Below are positions 9,885 to 19,404 of a stretch of DNA of 64,000 bases, in pieces. The position numbers and the translations under genes were made by a program. Within the stretch, counting starts at the first letter, position 1. Each line of letters starts with the position of its first letter. The notes under the pieces are model-generated. The model saw only the letters and a list, made by a program, of their open reading frames with translations. It was not told the DNA's origin and ran no database searches. Origin of the DNA: an uncultured Clostridium sp. (lineage in GTDB: Bacteria; Bacillota; Clostridia; Clostridiales; Clostridiaceae); the NCBI GenBank assembly GCA_902785295.1, contig CACZYK010000001.1:23466-87465 (forward strand). The letters are read 5' to 3'.

Positions 9885-12521
9885 TTAATCATCCCCTATG
9901 TTAGCACCATACTCAAGACAAATATCCTTACTTGCACAATACATACAATGCTTTCCATGAATACAGTAAAACTTTTTATCAATAATTGCTTTTTTTAATT
10001 CTTCATCACTAACTTCTTCCATAATGTTTTTTAAAGGAGTATTTAAAAAACATTCCCTTAATCTCATTTCTTCTTTCATATCAACTGATATACTTGGAAA
10101 GAGATTTTTATTTTTACTATATTTTTTCATACGTTGAATAAAACTACATATATCTTTATAAACTGATGAAATAATCTGTGTTTTTTCCAATTCATCAGAA
10201 ATACGAAATTGTGTTTCAATAATTTCATACTGCTCTTGTATTACCTTTTTTATTATTTCATCACTATATGATTTGCCATCAAGTTCTTTTTTGCTCCTAT
10301 TAGTAGTAAGGATTTTTAAATATGTATGAATTAAAAATCTGTCTCTAAATACTGTTTTTCCTTGCCCTATTCCCTCTAGTGCAAATCTATATGGGCATAA
10401 CTTCAATTTTTTCCTATCTTCTTCTGAAATATACTTAATCACTTCATCTATCTCTTTCTCATTAGATTCAACAACTAAATTTTCCAAGTAATTATTTGTA
10501 TTAAATGAAGAGTATTTTCTAACTTTTGCTCCAAGTAGAGTAAACATATAGAACAAATCATTATCCTTATTATCTTCTCTTCTAACATAACTCAATTTAC
10601 ATCTTACTCTATTAAACTCTAGTCCATAAAGTAGTGCATATCTTTTAAAATTTCGATACTCCATTTTTGATTTTAAAAAAACTTGATACTTCCATTCCAA
10701 TGCTTGATAACTATATTCAAAAAACTTAATATCTAAAGGCCATGGAAGCCTTTCATCTTTACTAGAGCAAATATCTTTATCGCTCAAGCAACAAAAATGA
10801 TAGCAAACCTTTTTTGGATCCTGTTTTGCACTTCTAAGAATATCCCCATCAATCTGGTCAAAATTTTTCACAATCCAATGAGCACCTCTTACAGTATTTT
10901 CATCTTGACTTAAGTAATAACTCATTGTCTGCTTTAGAGCATTAAATGTTCCTGTTTCAGGAATATCCGATTCTTCTAATCTCTCAAGTAATCTACGAAT
11001 CACACTATGCATTTCATCATCTAAATCATTCAAATCACTAACTTTTGAAATAATAAATTTTCTAATTCTTTTATAGAACCTTCTGAAATTATCTGTACCA
11101 TTATCAAAATCATCGAAGAAAGATTTAACAATTTTTTCAAGTTCATTTAGAGCATTCTTCAATTCCAAAAGTAACTCTTTATCTACCATAAAATATCCAA
11201 CTTTCTCTTTATCATTATGCTTTTTATTTGAATTTTTTATTAATTGATTTAATTTCGCAATAATTCCCAATATTGTATTTTCTTTTTTTACATATGGCTC
11301 AATCATATTGAATGTACTAACCAGCTGACCAGGAATATTTTCAGAAATTATGCCAGAATTTAAGCATTCTTTTATATCTGAAAAATTGTCAACTTTCACA
11401 CACCTTTTCTCAGAATCCCACATATTTGTAGTGGATATAAAAAAATGACCAATTGGATAATCCAAGAAATGTCTTTCTTCAAATTGTTCTGGAAAATATG
11501 CCCTCAATATATCATTAACTTTTCCTGATGCTGAGTATAATTGTTCTTCCATAAAAAAAAGTGGTGTTTTTACATTATCATTTTTTTCACTAGCACTCTT
11601 AGCTTTATCAAATAACATTGCTACATAATTTGCAAATTCAGTTGTATTATTGAATTCGATAATTTCTAAATCATTCAATACTTTATTCTTTTCTATGAAC
11701 TCACCATTTGATAAATGACCTATATAATCAGCTAGTACATTAGACTTATATGAGTTTATGAGTAATGGCATTGGTACAAATTGATTTATGCTATAATTAT
11801 TAATTGGCACATCAAATATTGAATAAATATTCATCCATGTCTCATAAACAACTGAATACTGATTCTGATAATTAAACAAAAGAACTATATCTTTAAATTT
11901 ACTAATATCTTCAATGGCACACAATATCGCAGGCGTGAATTGATGTATTCCATGAATTACAATCTGATTTCTGTTTATTGCATTTAAATCAACATCTTTT
12001 TTATGAAACATCAATGCATTATCAATAGATTGTTCCACTACTTCCTTAGAATTTACTCTTTCAAAAGAAAATGTAGAGTTTACATTTGAATCAATAATTT
12101 TGTACAAATCCACAAGATATTGTTGAGAAATATTTAATTCTTTTTTACTCATCAACTTAGAGTTTATACCTAATTCTTTAAACATTCTAATACATGCAAC
12201 AATAGATTTTGTGTTAAACAATAAAGAACGTTTTACATTTTCCAAAATATTAGTTTCAAAATTTAATTCGTTTATTGCGTTATCCACTTCCATAATTTGT
12301 CGTACATTTGTATTTATATCTTCCCAGTTTTTATACATGCAATTTACAAGTGTCTTTACTGTTGCTGTTGCTTGTCTTTTTTTCAATAAAGGATATATTT
12401 GATTCATACCATTTACCATAGTCTGAGAAACACAGAAATGAGCACTATCTTTTATTTCATTCCAAAAAGGCTCACAATCTATTTCATATGGATTTGAATA
12501 TGTATATATTTTAATTCCCAT
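9885..12521 (-). CDS. AddB-like protein with Fe-S cysteine staple but no visible nuclease motif
   Basis: An 878-residue protein. Near residue 180-230 a segment reading IHGIHQFTPAILCAIEDIS then KDIVLLFNY resembles the AddB/RecC-type helicase-like core (G-FTPQE region). The C-terminus carries CPYRF at about residue 709 and C-x2-C-x5-C at about 859-868, the four-cysteine iron-sulfur staple of AddB, AdnB and Cas4 nuclease domains. Only about 150 residues separate them, and the GxxDR and D-x-K nuclease motifs are not seen. Walker A is also absent, as in RecC-like subunits. Start chosen at ATG 12521, nine bases after GGAGG; the upstream ATG would overlap the previous gene more. It is immediately downstream of the NERD-UvrD gene, so an AddAB-like heterodimer is inferred. 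Confidence 0.65.
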   Translation of the reverse strand: MGIKIYTYSNPYEIDCEPFWNEIKDSAHFCVSQTMVNGMNQIYPLLKKRQATATVKTLVNCMYKNWEDINTNVRQIMEVDNAINELNFETNILENVKRSLLFNTKSIVACIRMFKELGINSKLMSKKELNISQQYLVDLYKIIDSNVNSTFSFERVNSKEVVEQSIDNALMFHKKDVDLNAINRNQIVIHGIHQFTPAILCAIEDISKFKDIVLLFNYQNQYSVVYETWMNIYSIFDVPINNYSINQFVPMPLLINSYKSNVLADYIGHLSNGEFIEKNKVLNDLEIIEFNNTTEFANYVAMLFDKAKSASEKNDNVKTPLFFMEEQLYSASGKVNDILRAYFPEQFEERHFLDYPIGHFFISTTNMWDSEKRCVKVDNFSDIKECLNSGIISENIPGQLVSTFNMIEPYVKKENTILGIIAKLNQLIKNSNKKHNDKEKVGYFMVDKELLLELKNALNELEKIVKSFFDDFDNGTDNFRRFYKRIRKFIISKVSDLNDLDDEMHSVIRRLLERLEESDIPETGTFNALKQTMSYYLSQDENTVRGAHWIVKNFDQIDGDILRSAKQDPKKVCYHFCCLSDKDICSSKDERLPWPLDIKFFEYSYQALEWKYQVFLKSKMEYRNFKRYALLYGLEFNRVRCKLSYVRREDNKDNDLFYMFTLLGAKVRKYSSFNTNNYLENLVVESNEKEIDEVIKYISEEDRKKLKLCPYRFALEGIGQGKTVFRDRFLIHTYLKILTTNRSKKELDGKSYSDEIIKKVIQEQYEIIETQFRISDELEKTQIISSVYKDICSFIQRMKKYSKNKNLFPSISVDMKEEMRLRECFLNTPLKNIMEEVSDEELKKAIIDKKFYCIHGKHCMYCASKDICLEYGANIGDD

Positions 12522-12522
12522 A

Positions 12523-15500
12523 CTATATTTCCTCCAATAATTTTCCCCACGTATTTCCATTAGAATCTGTTTTATTAAACCAGTAAAACTTATTTATTGT
12601 CCTAGTTAATGCCACATATAATATACGTGCTTCTTCCATCTCAATCTCACCTAATTCATCATCCTCATAGAAATATTCATTTGCCATAAATTCTCCATCA
12701 ACACTAACACAATATCCAACTTTTCCATCAACATATGTCACATCCAAACCATTTCTATGCATCATATCAATCTTGTCAGTAGTTATAGGCATAATAACCA
12801 TATCATACTCCAAACCCTTTGACTTATGAACAGTGGTACATACTATGCGTACATAATCACCACCATCTGTTACAGATCTTGAATTTCTTTCTGAGCCCAT
12901 ATTAATCAAGATATTTAATGACTCATTAATTGAATCCAATGTCAAATAACTATATTTGCTTTCTTTTGATAAATCTTCAAATACTAAATCATAATTTGTT
13001 CGATAATGTATTTGCTTTGCTTCATCCATAGAATATGTTTTCCATGGCTTAGTTGCATCATAAATTTTTCGCAACACCATCAATACTGGTTTACTTTGTA
13101 TTTCATAAACCAATTCACTCCAATTTACTCCTAGTGTTTTTTGATAAAATTTATCTAAACATCCAATAAGATAATTCATCTTTTCCTGCTCTGTCATTTT
13201 TACCAACTTTTCCACAGGAAACTTTATATTTACATTATTTGATAAAAGTAAATTAAATAAATATACTGGATTTCTTGAATTTGATAAGGCAGATGTTAAC
13301 TTACATAAATCTATACTTGATTGAAGTCTATATAAATCTCCATTTGAATCACTCTCAATTATAATATCATTCTGTTCTTTAGCTTTTCTAAGAATAGTAG
13401 CTATCTGATAATTTGTTCTTACAAGAACTGCAACAGTTTTTTCAGCCTGCGATAATTTTGAAAAATCACTCCTTGCTTCTATTTCAGTTTTTCTATTCTT
13501 TATCACTTCAAATAATTTTTTATATATACCATCATCTTTTTCGTCTTCTTTTGTATAAGAAAACACATTTACTAATTCATTTTTATCCAAAAGTAAGTTT
13601 TCATTAACTCCAATCAATCTATCTGATGGTTCTTTATAAGGAATAAGATTCTTATTTCCCATTGAGTTAAATAACACTGCAAAATCTTCTAACAATCTCT
13701 TATCAGTTCTATAATTAATATTTAAAGTATATTCTTTCCATGTTTCTGCCTGACATCCCATCTTTTTAAATGAGTCCATAGTTGCTCCTCTAAATCTATA
13801 AATACTTTGTTTTAAATCTCCAACTATAAAAAAATTAAACCCTAATTTCTTTTGCATTTCTAAAAATGCAGATATCTGTGAATCATCAACATCCTGAAAT
13901 TCATCAATGAATATATATTTGTATTGATACAAATTAGTGTTAAATGACTCATCACTTACACATTTATTTAAGTAAAGCATATATTCCACAAGACTAACTG
14001 AATTATTCTCATATAAATAATCTGAATACGCTCTCTCAGTCTTTATAATGACCTCTTCAATAATCTCATTCATGTATGGCATTTGACTTGCTGGTGCTCC
14101 AAATACATTCTCTGTGGTCTCTTTTATGTCATATCCTTTATTATATAACATATCTGCAAATTTCAATAATAGTTTTCTAAAGTCATATATGTTTCCCGGT
14201 ATGTTTCCAAAGAACATAGGCTCTTCATTATTTTTCTTTTGCAAATACTCATTAAAGTACATATCAAAGATTTTCTGCTTTTGATAATTTCCACTTACTG
14301 TTGAAAAATCAACACCTATTCCTAAAGATAATGATGTATCTTTCATTACTAAATTTGAAAAACTATGAATGGTTGATATTCGCATATTTTCTATTTCAGC
14401 AATCATTTCAAGATACTTTTTATTTCGTGTAAGAATAAAATAATTCATAAATGCTTGCTTTAACCTACTTTTCATATTGGTAGCAGCTTCAGTCGTAAAT
14501 GTTAACATTGCAATTTCATTTTTCACATCCAATATATTTGACTTACTTGACTTATGACAAATAAAAGAAATTCTTGAAATCATAGAATATGTTTTTCCAG
14601 TGCCTGCACCTGCTTTAACAACAATATTTTTATCAATAGGAGCATGTTCTACCATATACTGTTGCAAATTAAACTTTGATTTTTTTGCTATAAACTCCAC
14701 TATTTCTAGTGTTTTTTTATCTAATACTCCATTCTTAATAATCCTATTTTCACTTACAAAATCACTTAATTCTTCAATAAAGTATGCCTCAAAATTAAAA
14801 AATTCAATATATCCATCTTTGCTCTTCAATGTATTTTTTTGTTGTGAGTTGAGAATAAAATTTCTGCCTTTCAGAAAAATTCCTTCAGCGTTAAACTTTT
14901 TTAATATATTTTGAGAAATCTGTTCCACTTCATCTTTATTACTCAAAAATATGGTCTGCTTTACTCCTTTAAAATAATAATTTACTATTTCATCTATATC
15001 TGAAATGGTAATATCATGTACATATATCCTTAATTCAGAATAAGGCAAAACATCATTATTTTCTTCCTCAATATAATTATTTGCCTCAAAATGCAACCTA
15101 CACGTTTTATATATATTTCCAACCATTTTGTCATAAATAGGCTGATTTGTTTTTTGATATACTCTGGCTATTTTCTTCACAAATTTTGTTGGATTTTCAA
15201 TGTCTTCTTGAAACAAAGTAAATTCTGGTTCTGAAACAATATTTAGTCCTCTATTATTATATTCATATTCTGACATAAATGGATAACACACCATATCCAT
15301 TACAAATGGATTTATACTATATTTATTGTTATATATATTAACAAGAGCAAACCTGTAACTTCTTGCTTGTTTCTTGGGTGAACTAACTGGTTCCGAATAA
15401 AGTGTTGTTTGAATTGTATCAGGATTATTTACTTTTATAATATCCAATGCCTTCCATCCTTTTACTTCTATTATAAGTATTCCTATATGTTCCATAATCA

Positions 15501-15639
15501 AACAAAAGTCAAACTGCTTACCATTTACTTCCCTATTGTAATAACATATTATATCATCAGGTAAATTTGACTCTATACACTCATAAACTTTCATTTCACC
15601 CTTATAAGTCGCATCCTTTTTATCCATCATTTTTGCCAT
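12523..15639 (-). CDS. NERD nuclease-UvrD/AddA-like superfamily 1 helicase
   Basis: A 1038-residue protein. Residues about 10-130 form a NERD domain with the PD-(D/E)XK signature D45 and E58-V-K60 (IEVKGW). The UvrD helicase core follows: motif Ia-I GAGTGKT (about 344-350), II IDEFQD, III GDLKQSIYRFRGA, V TVHKSKGLE and VI YVALTRT, all intact. An N-terminal NERD nuclease replaces the C-terminal nuclease usual in AddA. It is the first gene of the operon. Start set at ATG 15639, eight bases after GAGG; an ATG two codons upstream is too close to that site. The next gene is an AddB-like partner, with 1 base between stop and start. Confidence 0.85.
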   Translation of the reverse strand: MAKMMDKKDATYKGEMKVYECIESNLPDDIICYYNREVNGKQFDFCLIMEHIGILIIEVKGWKALDIIKVNNPDTIQTTLYSEPVSSPKKQARSYRFALVNIYNNKYSINPFVMDMVCYPFMSEYEYNNRGLNIVSEPEFTLFQEDIENPTKFVKKIARVYQKTNQPIYDKMVGNIYKTCRLHFEANNYIEEENNDVLPYSELRIYVHDITISDIDEIVNYYFKGVKQTIFLSNKDEVEQISQNILKKFNAEGIFLKGRNFILNSQQKNTLKSKDGYIEFFNFEAYFIEELSDFVSENRIIKNGVLDKKTLEIVEFIAKKSKFNLQQYMVEHAPIDKNIVVKAGAGTGKTYSMISRISFICHKSSKSNILDVKNEIAMLTFTTEAATNMKSRLKQAFMNYFILTRNKKYLEMIAEIENMRISTIHSFSNLVMKDTSLSLGIGVDFSTVSGNYQKQKIFDMYFNEYLQKKNNEEPMFFGNIPGNIYDFRKLLLKFADMLYNKGYDIKETTENVFGAPASQMPYMNEIIEEVIIKTERAYSDYLYENNSVSLVEYMLYLNKCVSDESFNTNLYQYKYIFIDEFQDVDDSQISAFLEMQKKLGFNFFIVGDLKQSIYRFRGATMDSFKKMGCQAETWKEYTLNINYRTDKRLLEDFAVLFNSMGNKNLIPYKEPSDRLIGVNENLLLDKNELVNVFSYTKEDEKDDGIYKKLFEVIKNRKTEIEARSDFSKLSQAEKTVAVLVRTNYQIATILRKAKEQNDIIIESDSNGDLYRLQSSIDLCKLTSALSNSRNPVYLFNLLLSNNVNIKFPVEKLVKMTEQEKMNYLIGCLDKFYQKTLGVNWSELVYEIQSKPVLMVLRKIYDATKPWKTYSMDEAKQIHYRTNYDLVFEDLSKESKYSYLTLDSINESLNILINMGSERNSRSVTDGGDYVRIVCTTVHKSKGLEYDMVIMPITTDKIDMMHRNGLDVTYVDGKVGYCVSVDGEFMANEYFYEDDELGEIEMEEARILYVALTRTINKFYWFNKTDSNGNTWGKLLEEI

Positions 15640-15831
15640 GACCATTACCTCTACTTTTTCTTTAAACTATTGTAAAACAATCTAAATTTTCATAACTTTG
15701 AATATATTCCATAGTTCTACTTTTTTTGAATTTCTCAATTATCTAAAAAATAAATATTTAGATTAATCACTCTACTTATCTATTAAAAGTCCTATAAAAA
15801 TTTGAGATATACTGTCTATGTTTATAACTTT

Positions 15832-15860
15832 ATTATCTTGCATTTTTTGTAATAGGTCAA
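15832..15860 (-). promoter_or_regulatory. Sigma-A promoter of the helicase operon
   Basis: On the minus strand TTGACC (15855-15860) and GATAAT (15832-15837) are separated by exactly 17 bases. Transcription would start near 15825 and leave a leader of about 185 nt before the NERD-UvrD gene. No terminator is visible in that leader. Confidence 0.7.
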
Positions 15861-16119
15861 TAATTTTTTGGTATTTTTATCAAATAAATAAGTTTTTTTG
15901 TCACTTTTAGGTTGTTAAACCAAGTTTTCATAGAATCAACAAAATATCTATTATATTTTATATGAAAAAATTTTTTTATTTACTATTGAATTATAAATGC
16001 TACATATAATATTTATCATTATCAATATAGCTTTTCTTTTTACTTGTTAATTCATCTTCAAGATTTGAAGTAGTCTCATGATATATTTCTGATATCATTA
16101 TATTCAGCCTTTACACCTT
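15861..16119. other. Non-coding gap
   Basis: Very A+T-rich DNA between the operon promoter and the next gene. I see no open frame with a ribosome site and no clear hairpin. Confidence 0.5.
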
Positions 16120-16536
16120 TTATTGATTATCATAAAAAACATCTAATACTTTATCCCAATGAGAATATGACTTCACTTCATTATACAATTCAATAAATTT
16201 TTCATTCCATTGATCTTTCTTTAATCCAGGATAAAAATATTTAAAAAATCCTACACCAGGCATATATGTATCCTTATTTACAACCATAACAGATACTGGT
16301 GGTAAACCATTCTCTATACATGCCTCTGATATGCAACCTAATGGTCTATCTAAGTTCCTTGGATTCATTGGTATTGATAATAAATTCGCCAATTCACCAT
16401 ACTGAATTATTTCATTATTCTCAACAATATGTTCTAATAATGCTATTGCTACTTCTATTACTATGTCATCATAACATTCATCAGTTAGTTCAAATTTAAA
16501 TTTATTTGTATATTTTCTTTTTATTTTGATCAACAT
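16120..16536 (-). CDS. Alkyltransferase-like (MGMT C-terminal fold) DNA-binding domain protein
   Basis: A 138-residue protein. The segment about 45-100 (QYGELANLL, then PLGCISEACIENGLPPVSV and PGVGFF) resembles the winged-helix domain of O6-alkylguanine transferases and the related domain fused to HNH nucleases in restriction-like proteins. The alkyl-acceptor PCHR cysteine is absent; PPVS stands in its place, so it should bind DNA or nucleotide without methyl transfer. Start at 16536 with GGAGGG eight bases upstream. It lies 0.5 kb upstream of the helicase operon on the same strand and may belong to the same island. Function inferred only at domain level. Confidence 0.6.
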   Translation of the reverse strand: MLIKIKRKYTNKFKFELTDECYDDIVIEVAIALLEHIVENNEIIQYGELANLLSIPMNPRNLDRPLGCISEACIENGLPPVSVMVVNKDTYMPGVGFFKYFYPGLKKDQWNEKFIELYNEVKSYSHWDKVLDVFYDNQ

Positions 16537-16596
16537 TAATTAACCCTCCAATTCATTTATTTTTTCATGATTTTTATTCCTTTCATATTAATAATC

Positions 16597-17514
16597 CTAT
16601 GCTGGTTTACTTTCTAGATATAGCACTTGTGAATCCACAAATTCAAAATTGCATTCACATAATTTATTAAAATTTTCTATGGTTTCTTTTATTTGTTTTT
16701 GAGTAAATATTTTTTCATCACATAAGTAAAGTGCTCTGTAAATGTCTTCATTTAGGATATTGTCTTTTATAAGATTTGTTATTTTCTTAACTTCTTCCTT
16801 TTCTTTTTCTGAAAATTTTATACCTATTTCATTTATCTTTTTTATATATAATTTGTTTATTTGAATATAGCTCATATATAAAGCTATAATGTATTCAATA
16901 TTTAAACTTATTTGATTTTCTATATTTCTTTTAACTAAATCCTCAATATCTAACTTTATATTTGCTATACATTCTCTTAGTGATACATAATCATTTCTTT
17001 CTATGGGCTTATTATTAATACCTTGCTGTTCAAAACTTTCTATTAAAATTGTTGCTTTTGCAATTTCTTTTCTTGTTCTTAAAACAAGTTTTTGTTTTTC
17101 ATTGTCTAAAAGTTTATTTACTCCTATTTGTATCTCGTCTAACTTTTTATTCATGCTATTTAATTTTTTATTTATAATAACAAAGCTTGCCACTGAGACA
17201 CAAATATTCAAGCCTGATGCTAATAAACTTGCTGTGCTTACTAAAGACTGTAAACTTTTTACATTACTTAAACATTCTAAGTTTTTAAGCATATTACTAA
17301 ACCTTACATCTAGTTTGGACATTTCATTTATAACTTCTTTATATGAAACATCTTCTTTTACTATCTCTAAATGACGTATTATTTGTCCATTATAAGAACC
17401 ACTATTAATTCTTCTAATAGTTCCACCATAAACAGTAGCCTTTTTTTCTTTAATAAGTTGTATGCACTCTTCAGGTATTTTTCTATAAACCTCTTTATTA
17501 ATTATTTCTTCCAT
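16597..17514 (-). CDS. Unknown protein with central hydrophobic segment and coiled coil
   Basis: A 305-residue protein. Residues about 95-115 form a hydrophobic segment (SLLASGLNICVSVASFVII) followed directly by a lysine/asparagine-rich coiled coil (NKKLNSMNKKLDEI) and then an amphipathic helical region, an arrangement seen in membrane-associated or pore-forming proteins. No family recognised. Start chosen at ATG 17514, six bases after GGAG, rather than the upstream GTG. It follows the preceding gene with a 2-base gap, so the pair is co-translated. A two-gene toxin/immunity or abortive-infection pair is possible but unproven. Confidence 0.6.
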   Translation of the reverse strand: MEEIINKEVYRKIPEECIQLIKEKKATVYGGTIRRINSGSYNGQIIRHLEIVKEDVSYKEVINEMSKLDVRFSNMLKNLECLSNVKSLQSLVSTASLLASGLNICVSVASFVIINKKLNSMNKKLDEIQIGVNKLLDNEKQKLVLRTRKEIAKATILIESFEQQGINNKPIERNDYVSLRECIANIKLDIEDLVKRNIENQISLNIEYIIALYMSYIQINKLYIKKINEIGIKFSEKEKEEVKKITNLIKDNILNEDIYRALYLCDEKIFTQKQIKETIENFNKLCECNFEFVDSQVLYLESKPA

Positions 17515-17516
17515 CC

Positions 17517-18092
17517 TTATCTCCACTCCAATTTATATTCATTTAAATATAAGATTAAAGCTATCTCAAATAATTTTATATCTTTATCTTTGTTTATTAA
17601 TCTTGATGAAAAAGGTTCACATTTTTTAAATATTTTAACTATGTCTTTTATATAAACCTCTGAATTTTTTATTAAGTCATTTCTTAAATTAGTTACTTTT
17701 TTTAAATCAACATTATTTAAAATCAATATTAATTTAGAGGCAACACTTATACAAAATTCTTTTGAGATATTGTCATCCTTAAAATCTCCTTTAGATTTTC
17801 CAATTAAGTTTTTAAGGGATTCTGCTTTAGACCTATTTATTTTCCTTTCATTTTTATATTGTATTAGCACATATAAACTATTTTCTATTTTTTCAATAAA
17901 AAACTTATTTAATTTATAGTCTAATCTAACAGAATCATCTTTAACCCCAAAATATCCTTTAATAAAATTAATAATAAAATCATGTCTTCTTATATTATAT
18001 TTTTCTTTGTATCCTGCTATTTTAGCAACTTTTAAAAAATCATCTCGATTAAGATTTTTTATCATAATATGTACATTATATGCATTACTCAT
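17517..18092 (-). CDS. Unknown 191-residue protein, partner of the coiled-coil protein
   Basis: A basic, helical protein beginning MSNAYNVHIMIKNLNRDDF. The N-terminal 60 residues look like a small effector-associated or death-like helical domain (NLNRDDFLKVAKIAGY), and the rest is helical with lysine-rich stretches. No catalytic motif. Start at ATG 18092, five bases after GGAAGTGG; a GTG five codons upstream is an alternative. Only 2 bases separate it from the next gene. N-terminal adaptor-type domains of this sort occur in bacterial conflict systems, but I cannot name the family. Confidence 0.55.
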   Translation of the reverse strand: MSNAYNVHIMIKNLNRDDFLKVAKIAGYKEKYNIRRHDFIINFIKGYFGVKDDSVRLDYKLNKFFIEKIENSLYVLIQYKNERKINRSKAESLKNLIGKSKGDFKDDNISKEFCISVASKLILILNNVDLKKVTNLRNDLIKNSEVYIKDIVKIFKKCEPFSSRLINKDKDIKLFEIALILYLNEYKLEWR

Positions 18093-18264
18093 TAAAACCA
18101 CTTCCACATTATGTATTTACATAATTTATGTTATTTTATCTTTGTATTATAATTTTATCATAATTGTATTTTTTATACAATATTCTTCATGTTTTTATAT
18201 TTTTTCTTATTTATTACATTTATATATCTATTTAAAACTTTTTCATTTTAATTTTATATAAAAT

Positions 18265-18294
18265 AAAAAACCATATTATTTTAAATATGGCTTT
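18265..18294 (-). terminator. Terminator after the acetyltransferase gene
   Basis: Stem CCATATT/AATATGG followed on the minus strand by a T-rich tract, about 20 bases past the stop at 18315. Confidence 0.75.
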
Positions 18295-18314
18295 AACTTG
18301 ATATAATTTTTTTG

Positions 18315-18788
18315 TTATATGTGACAAATCATTATATATTCTTCCTCATTTTCATCAACAATCTCAAATCCTACTTTCTTATACATTTTTACAGCATAGT
18401 TTGCTTTTTGAACAGAAAGTGATGTTTTTTTATATCCTCTTTGTTTTAATATATTAAGCATTTCTTTCATTAATGCAGTACCAATCCCTAATCCTCTATA
18501 CTCTTTATATAAAGAAATAGCTAATGAAGGTGTTGTATCATTTATATGTCCATAGTCATTCATAATACGAACCCAAACAGCACCAACTATCTTTCCATCA
18601 ATTTCTGCTACCAAACCTATATCATCTTTTTTCATTCCAAAATCTTTTAAATATATTTGTAACTCAGGTTTATTAATAATTGTTTTTGGTGGAGGAGATA
18701 CTCTTTCTGGTACAAATATAGCTTCATATAAAAAATTTTCAAGTAAACTATATTCTTCTTTTAATATCTCTCTAATTGTATAGTTCAT
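18315..18788 (-). CDS. GNAT-family N-acetyltransferase
   Basis: A 157-residue protein with the acetyl-CoA binding signature YRGLGIGTALMKEML (motif A, R/Q-x-x-G-x-G/A) at about residues 95-110 and the C-terminal AVKMYKKVGFEIV typical of the fold. Substrate unknown. Start at ATG 18788, eight bases after GGAGG; a second ATG five codons upstream overlaps that ribosome site and is rejected. Monocistronic, with its own terminator. Confidence 0.85.
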   Translation of the reverse strand: MNYTIREILKEEYSLLENFLYEAIFVPERVSPPPKTIINKPELQIYLKDFGMKKDDIGLVAEIDGKIVGAVWVRIMNDYGHINDTTPSLAISLYKEYRGLGIGTALMKEMLNILKQRGYKKTSLSVQKANYAVKMYKKVGFEIVDENEEEYIMICHI

Positions 18789-18867
18789 AGGCACTTCCTC
18801 CATTTAATTTAAAATATAATTATTTAAACCTTTTTGTATTCTCTAATGCTTAATTTTTTTACTTTTT

Positions 18868-19167
18868 TTAATAAGTTATTATTGTAGATTCAAAAAATCT
18901 TTCTTGAAATTCTACTAATGTTTTTATTTGTTCTTTATTATACTTATTTAATTCTTTACAAACTACTAACTTATCTTCAATATCATTTAGTCTTTTTATT
19001 ATTGCTACAACATATCCTTCATATGTTTCTAAAGGTTCAAATTCTCCAATAATATATACATCAATTTTCTCTCCATCTCCAGCTATTGTATTAGGAATAA
19101 AGCCATAATTTAAAGAATATATAAAGTTATGTTTAGAGCCGAGTGGTCTATCTATTTTTATTTTCAC
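18868..19167 (-). CDS. Short inorganic-pyrophosphatase-like protein
   Basis: A 99-residue protein with the core of soluble class I pyrophosphatase: DRPLGSKH, YGFIPNT, GDGEKIDVYIIG (the D-x-x-x-x-D-x-x-x-x-D metal site in reduced form) and LVVCKELNKYN, ending EFQERFFES. It is about half the length of classical PPases; short versions like this exist in Clostridia, so it is probably complete. Whether it hydrolyses pyrophosphate is uncertain because one metal-ligand aspartate of the usual set is not evident. Confidence 0.75.
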   Translation of the reverse strand: MKIKIDRPLGSKHNFIYSLNYGFIPNTIAGDGEKIDVYIIGEFEPLETYEGYVVAIIKRLNDIEDKLVVCKELNKYNKEQIKTLVEFQERFFESTIITY

Positions 19168-19288
19168 AAATTTTCCTAAATAAGATTCTATTTAAGTTTC
19201 TCCTTTTAATTTGTCTATTTTTATATTGTAACTTTATCATGATTATATTTTTTGTACAATATTTTCATTTTGTTATCTTTATATTTGT

Positions 19289-19325
19289 AAAAAAAGATAG
19301 CCAGTAAATTAGCTTGCTATCTTTT
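19289..19325 (-). terminator. Terminator of the RiPP cluster
   Basis: Stem AAAGATAGC/GCTATCTTT with a 14-base loop, followed on the minus strand by seven T. It lies 80 bases after the SPASM gene. Confidence 0.85.
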
Positions 19326-19404
19326 AAAATTTTATTCAATAAATTGTTTAATATTCCCAAAGTATCTTTTTCAAATTTTTCTTTATGTTTCTGAAAGTCT
19401 ACCT

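Noticed and set aside
1-15860. Standard Dpd, DISARM or BREX system
   Set aside because: No methylase, alkaline phosphatase, phospholipase-D or transglycosylase gene is in the window; only the DpdE-H-like block matches.
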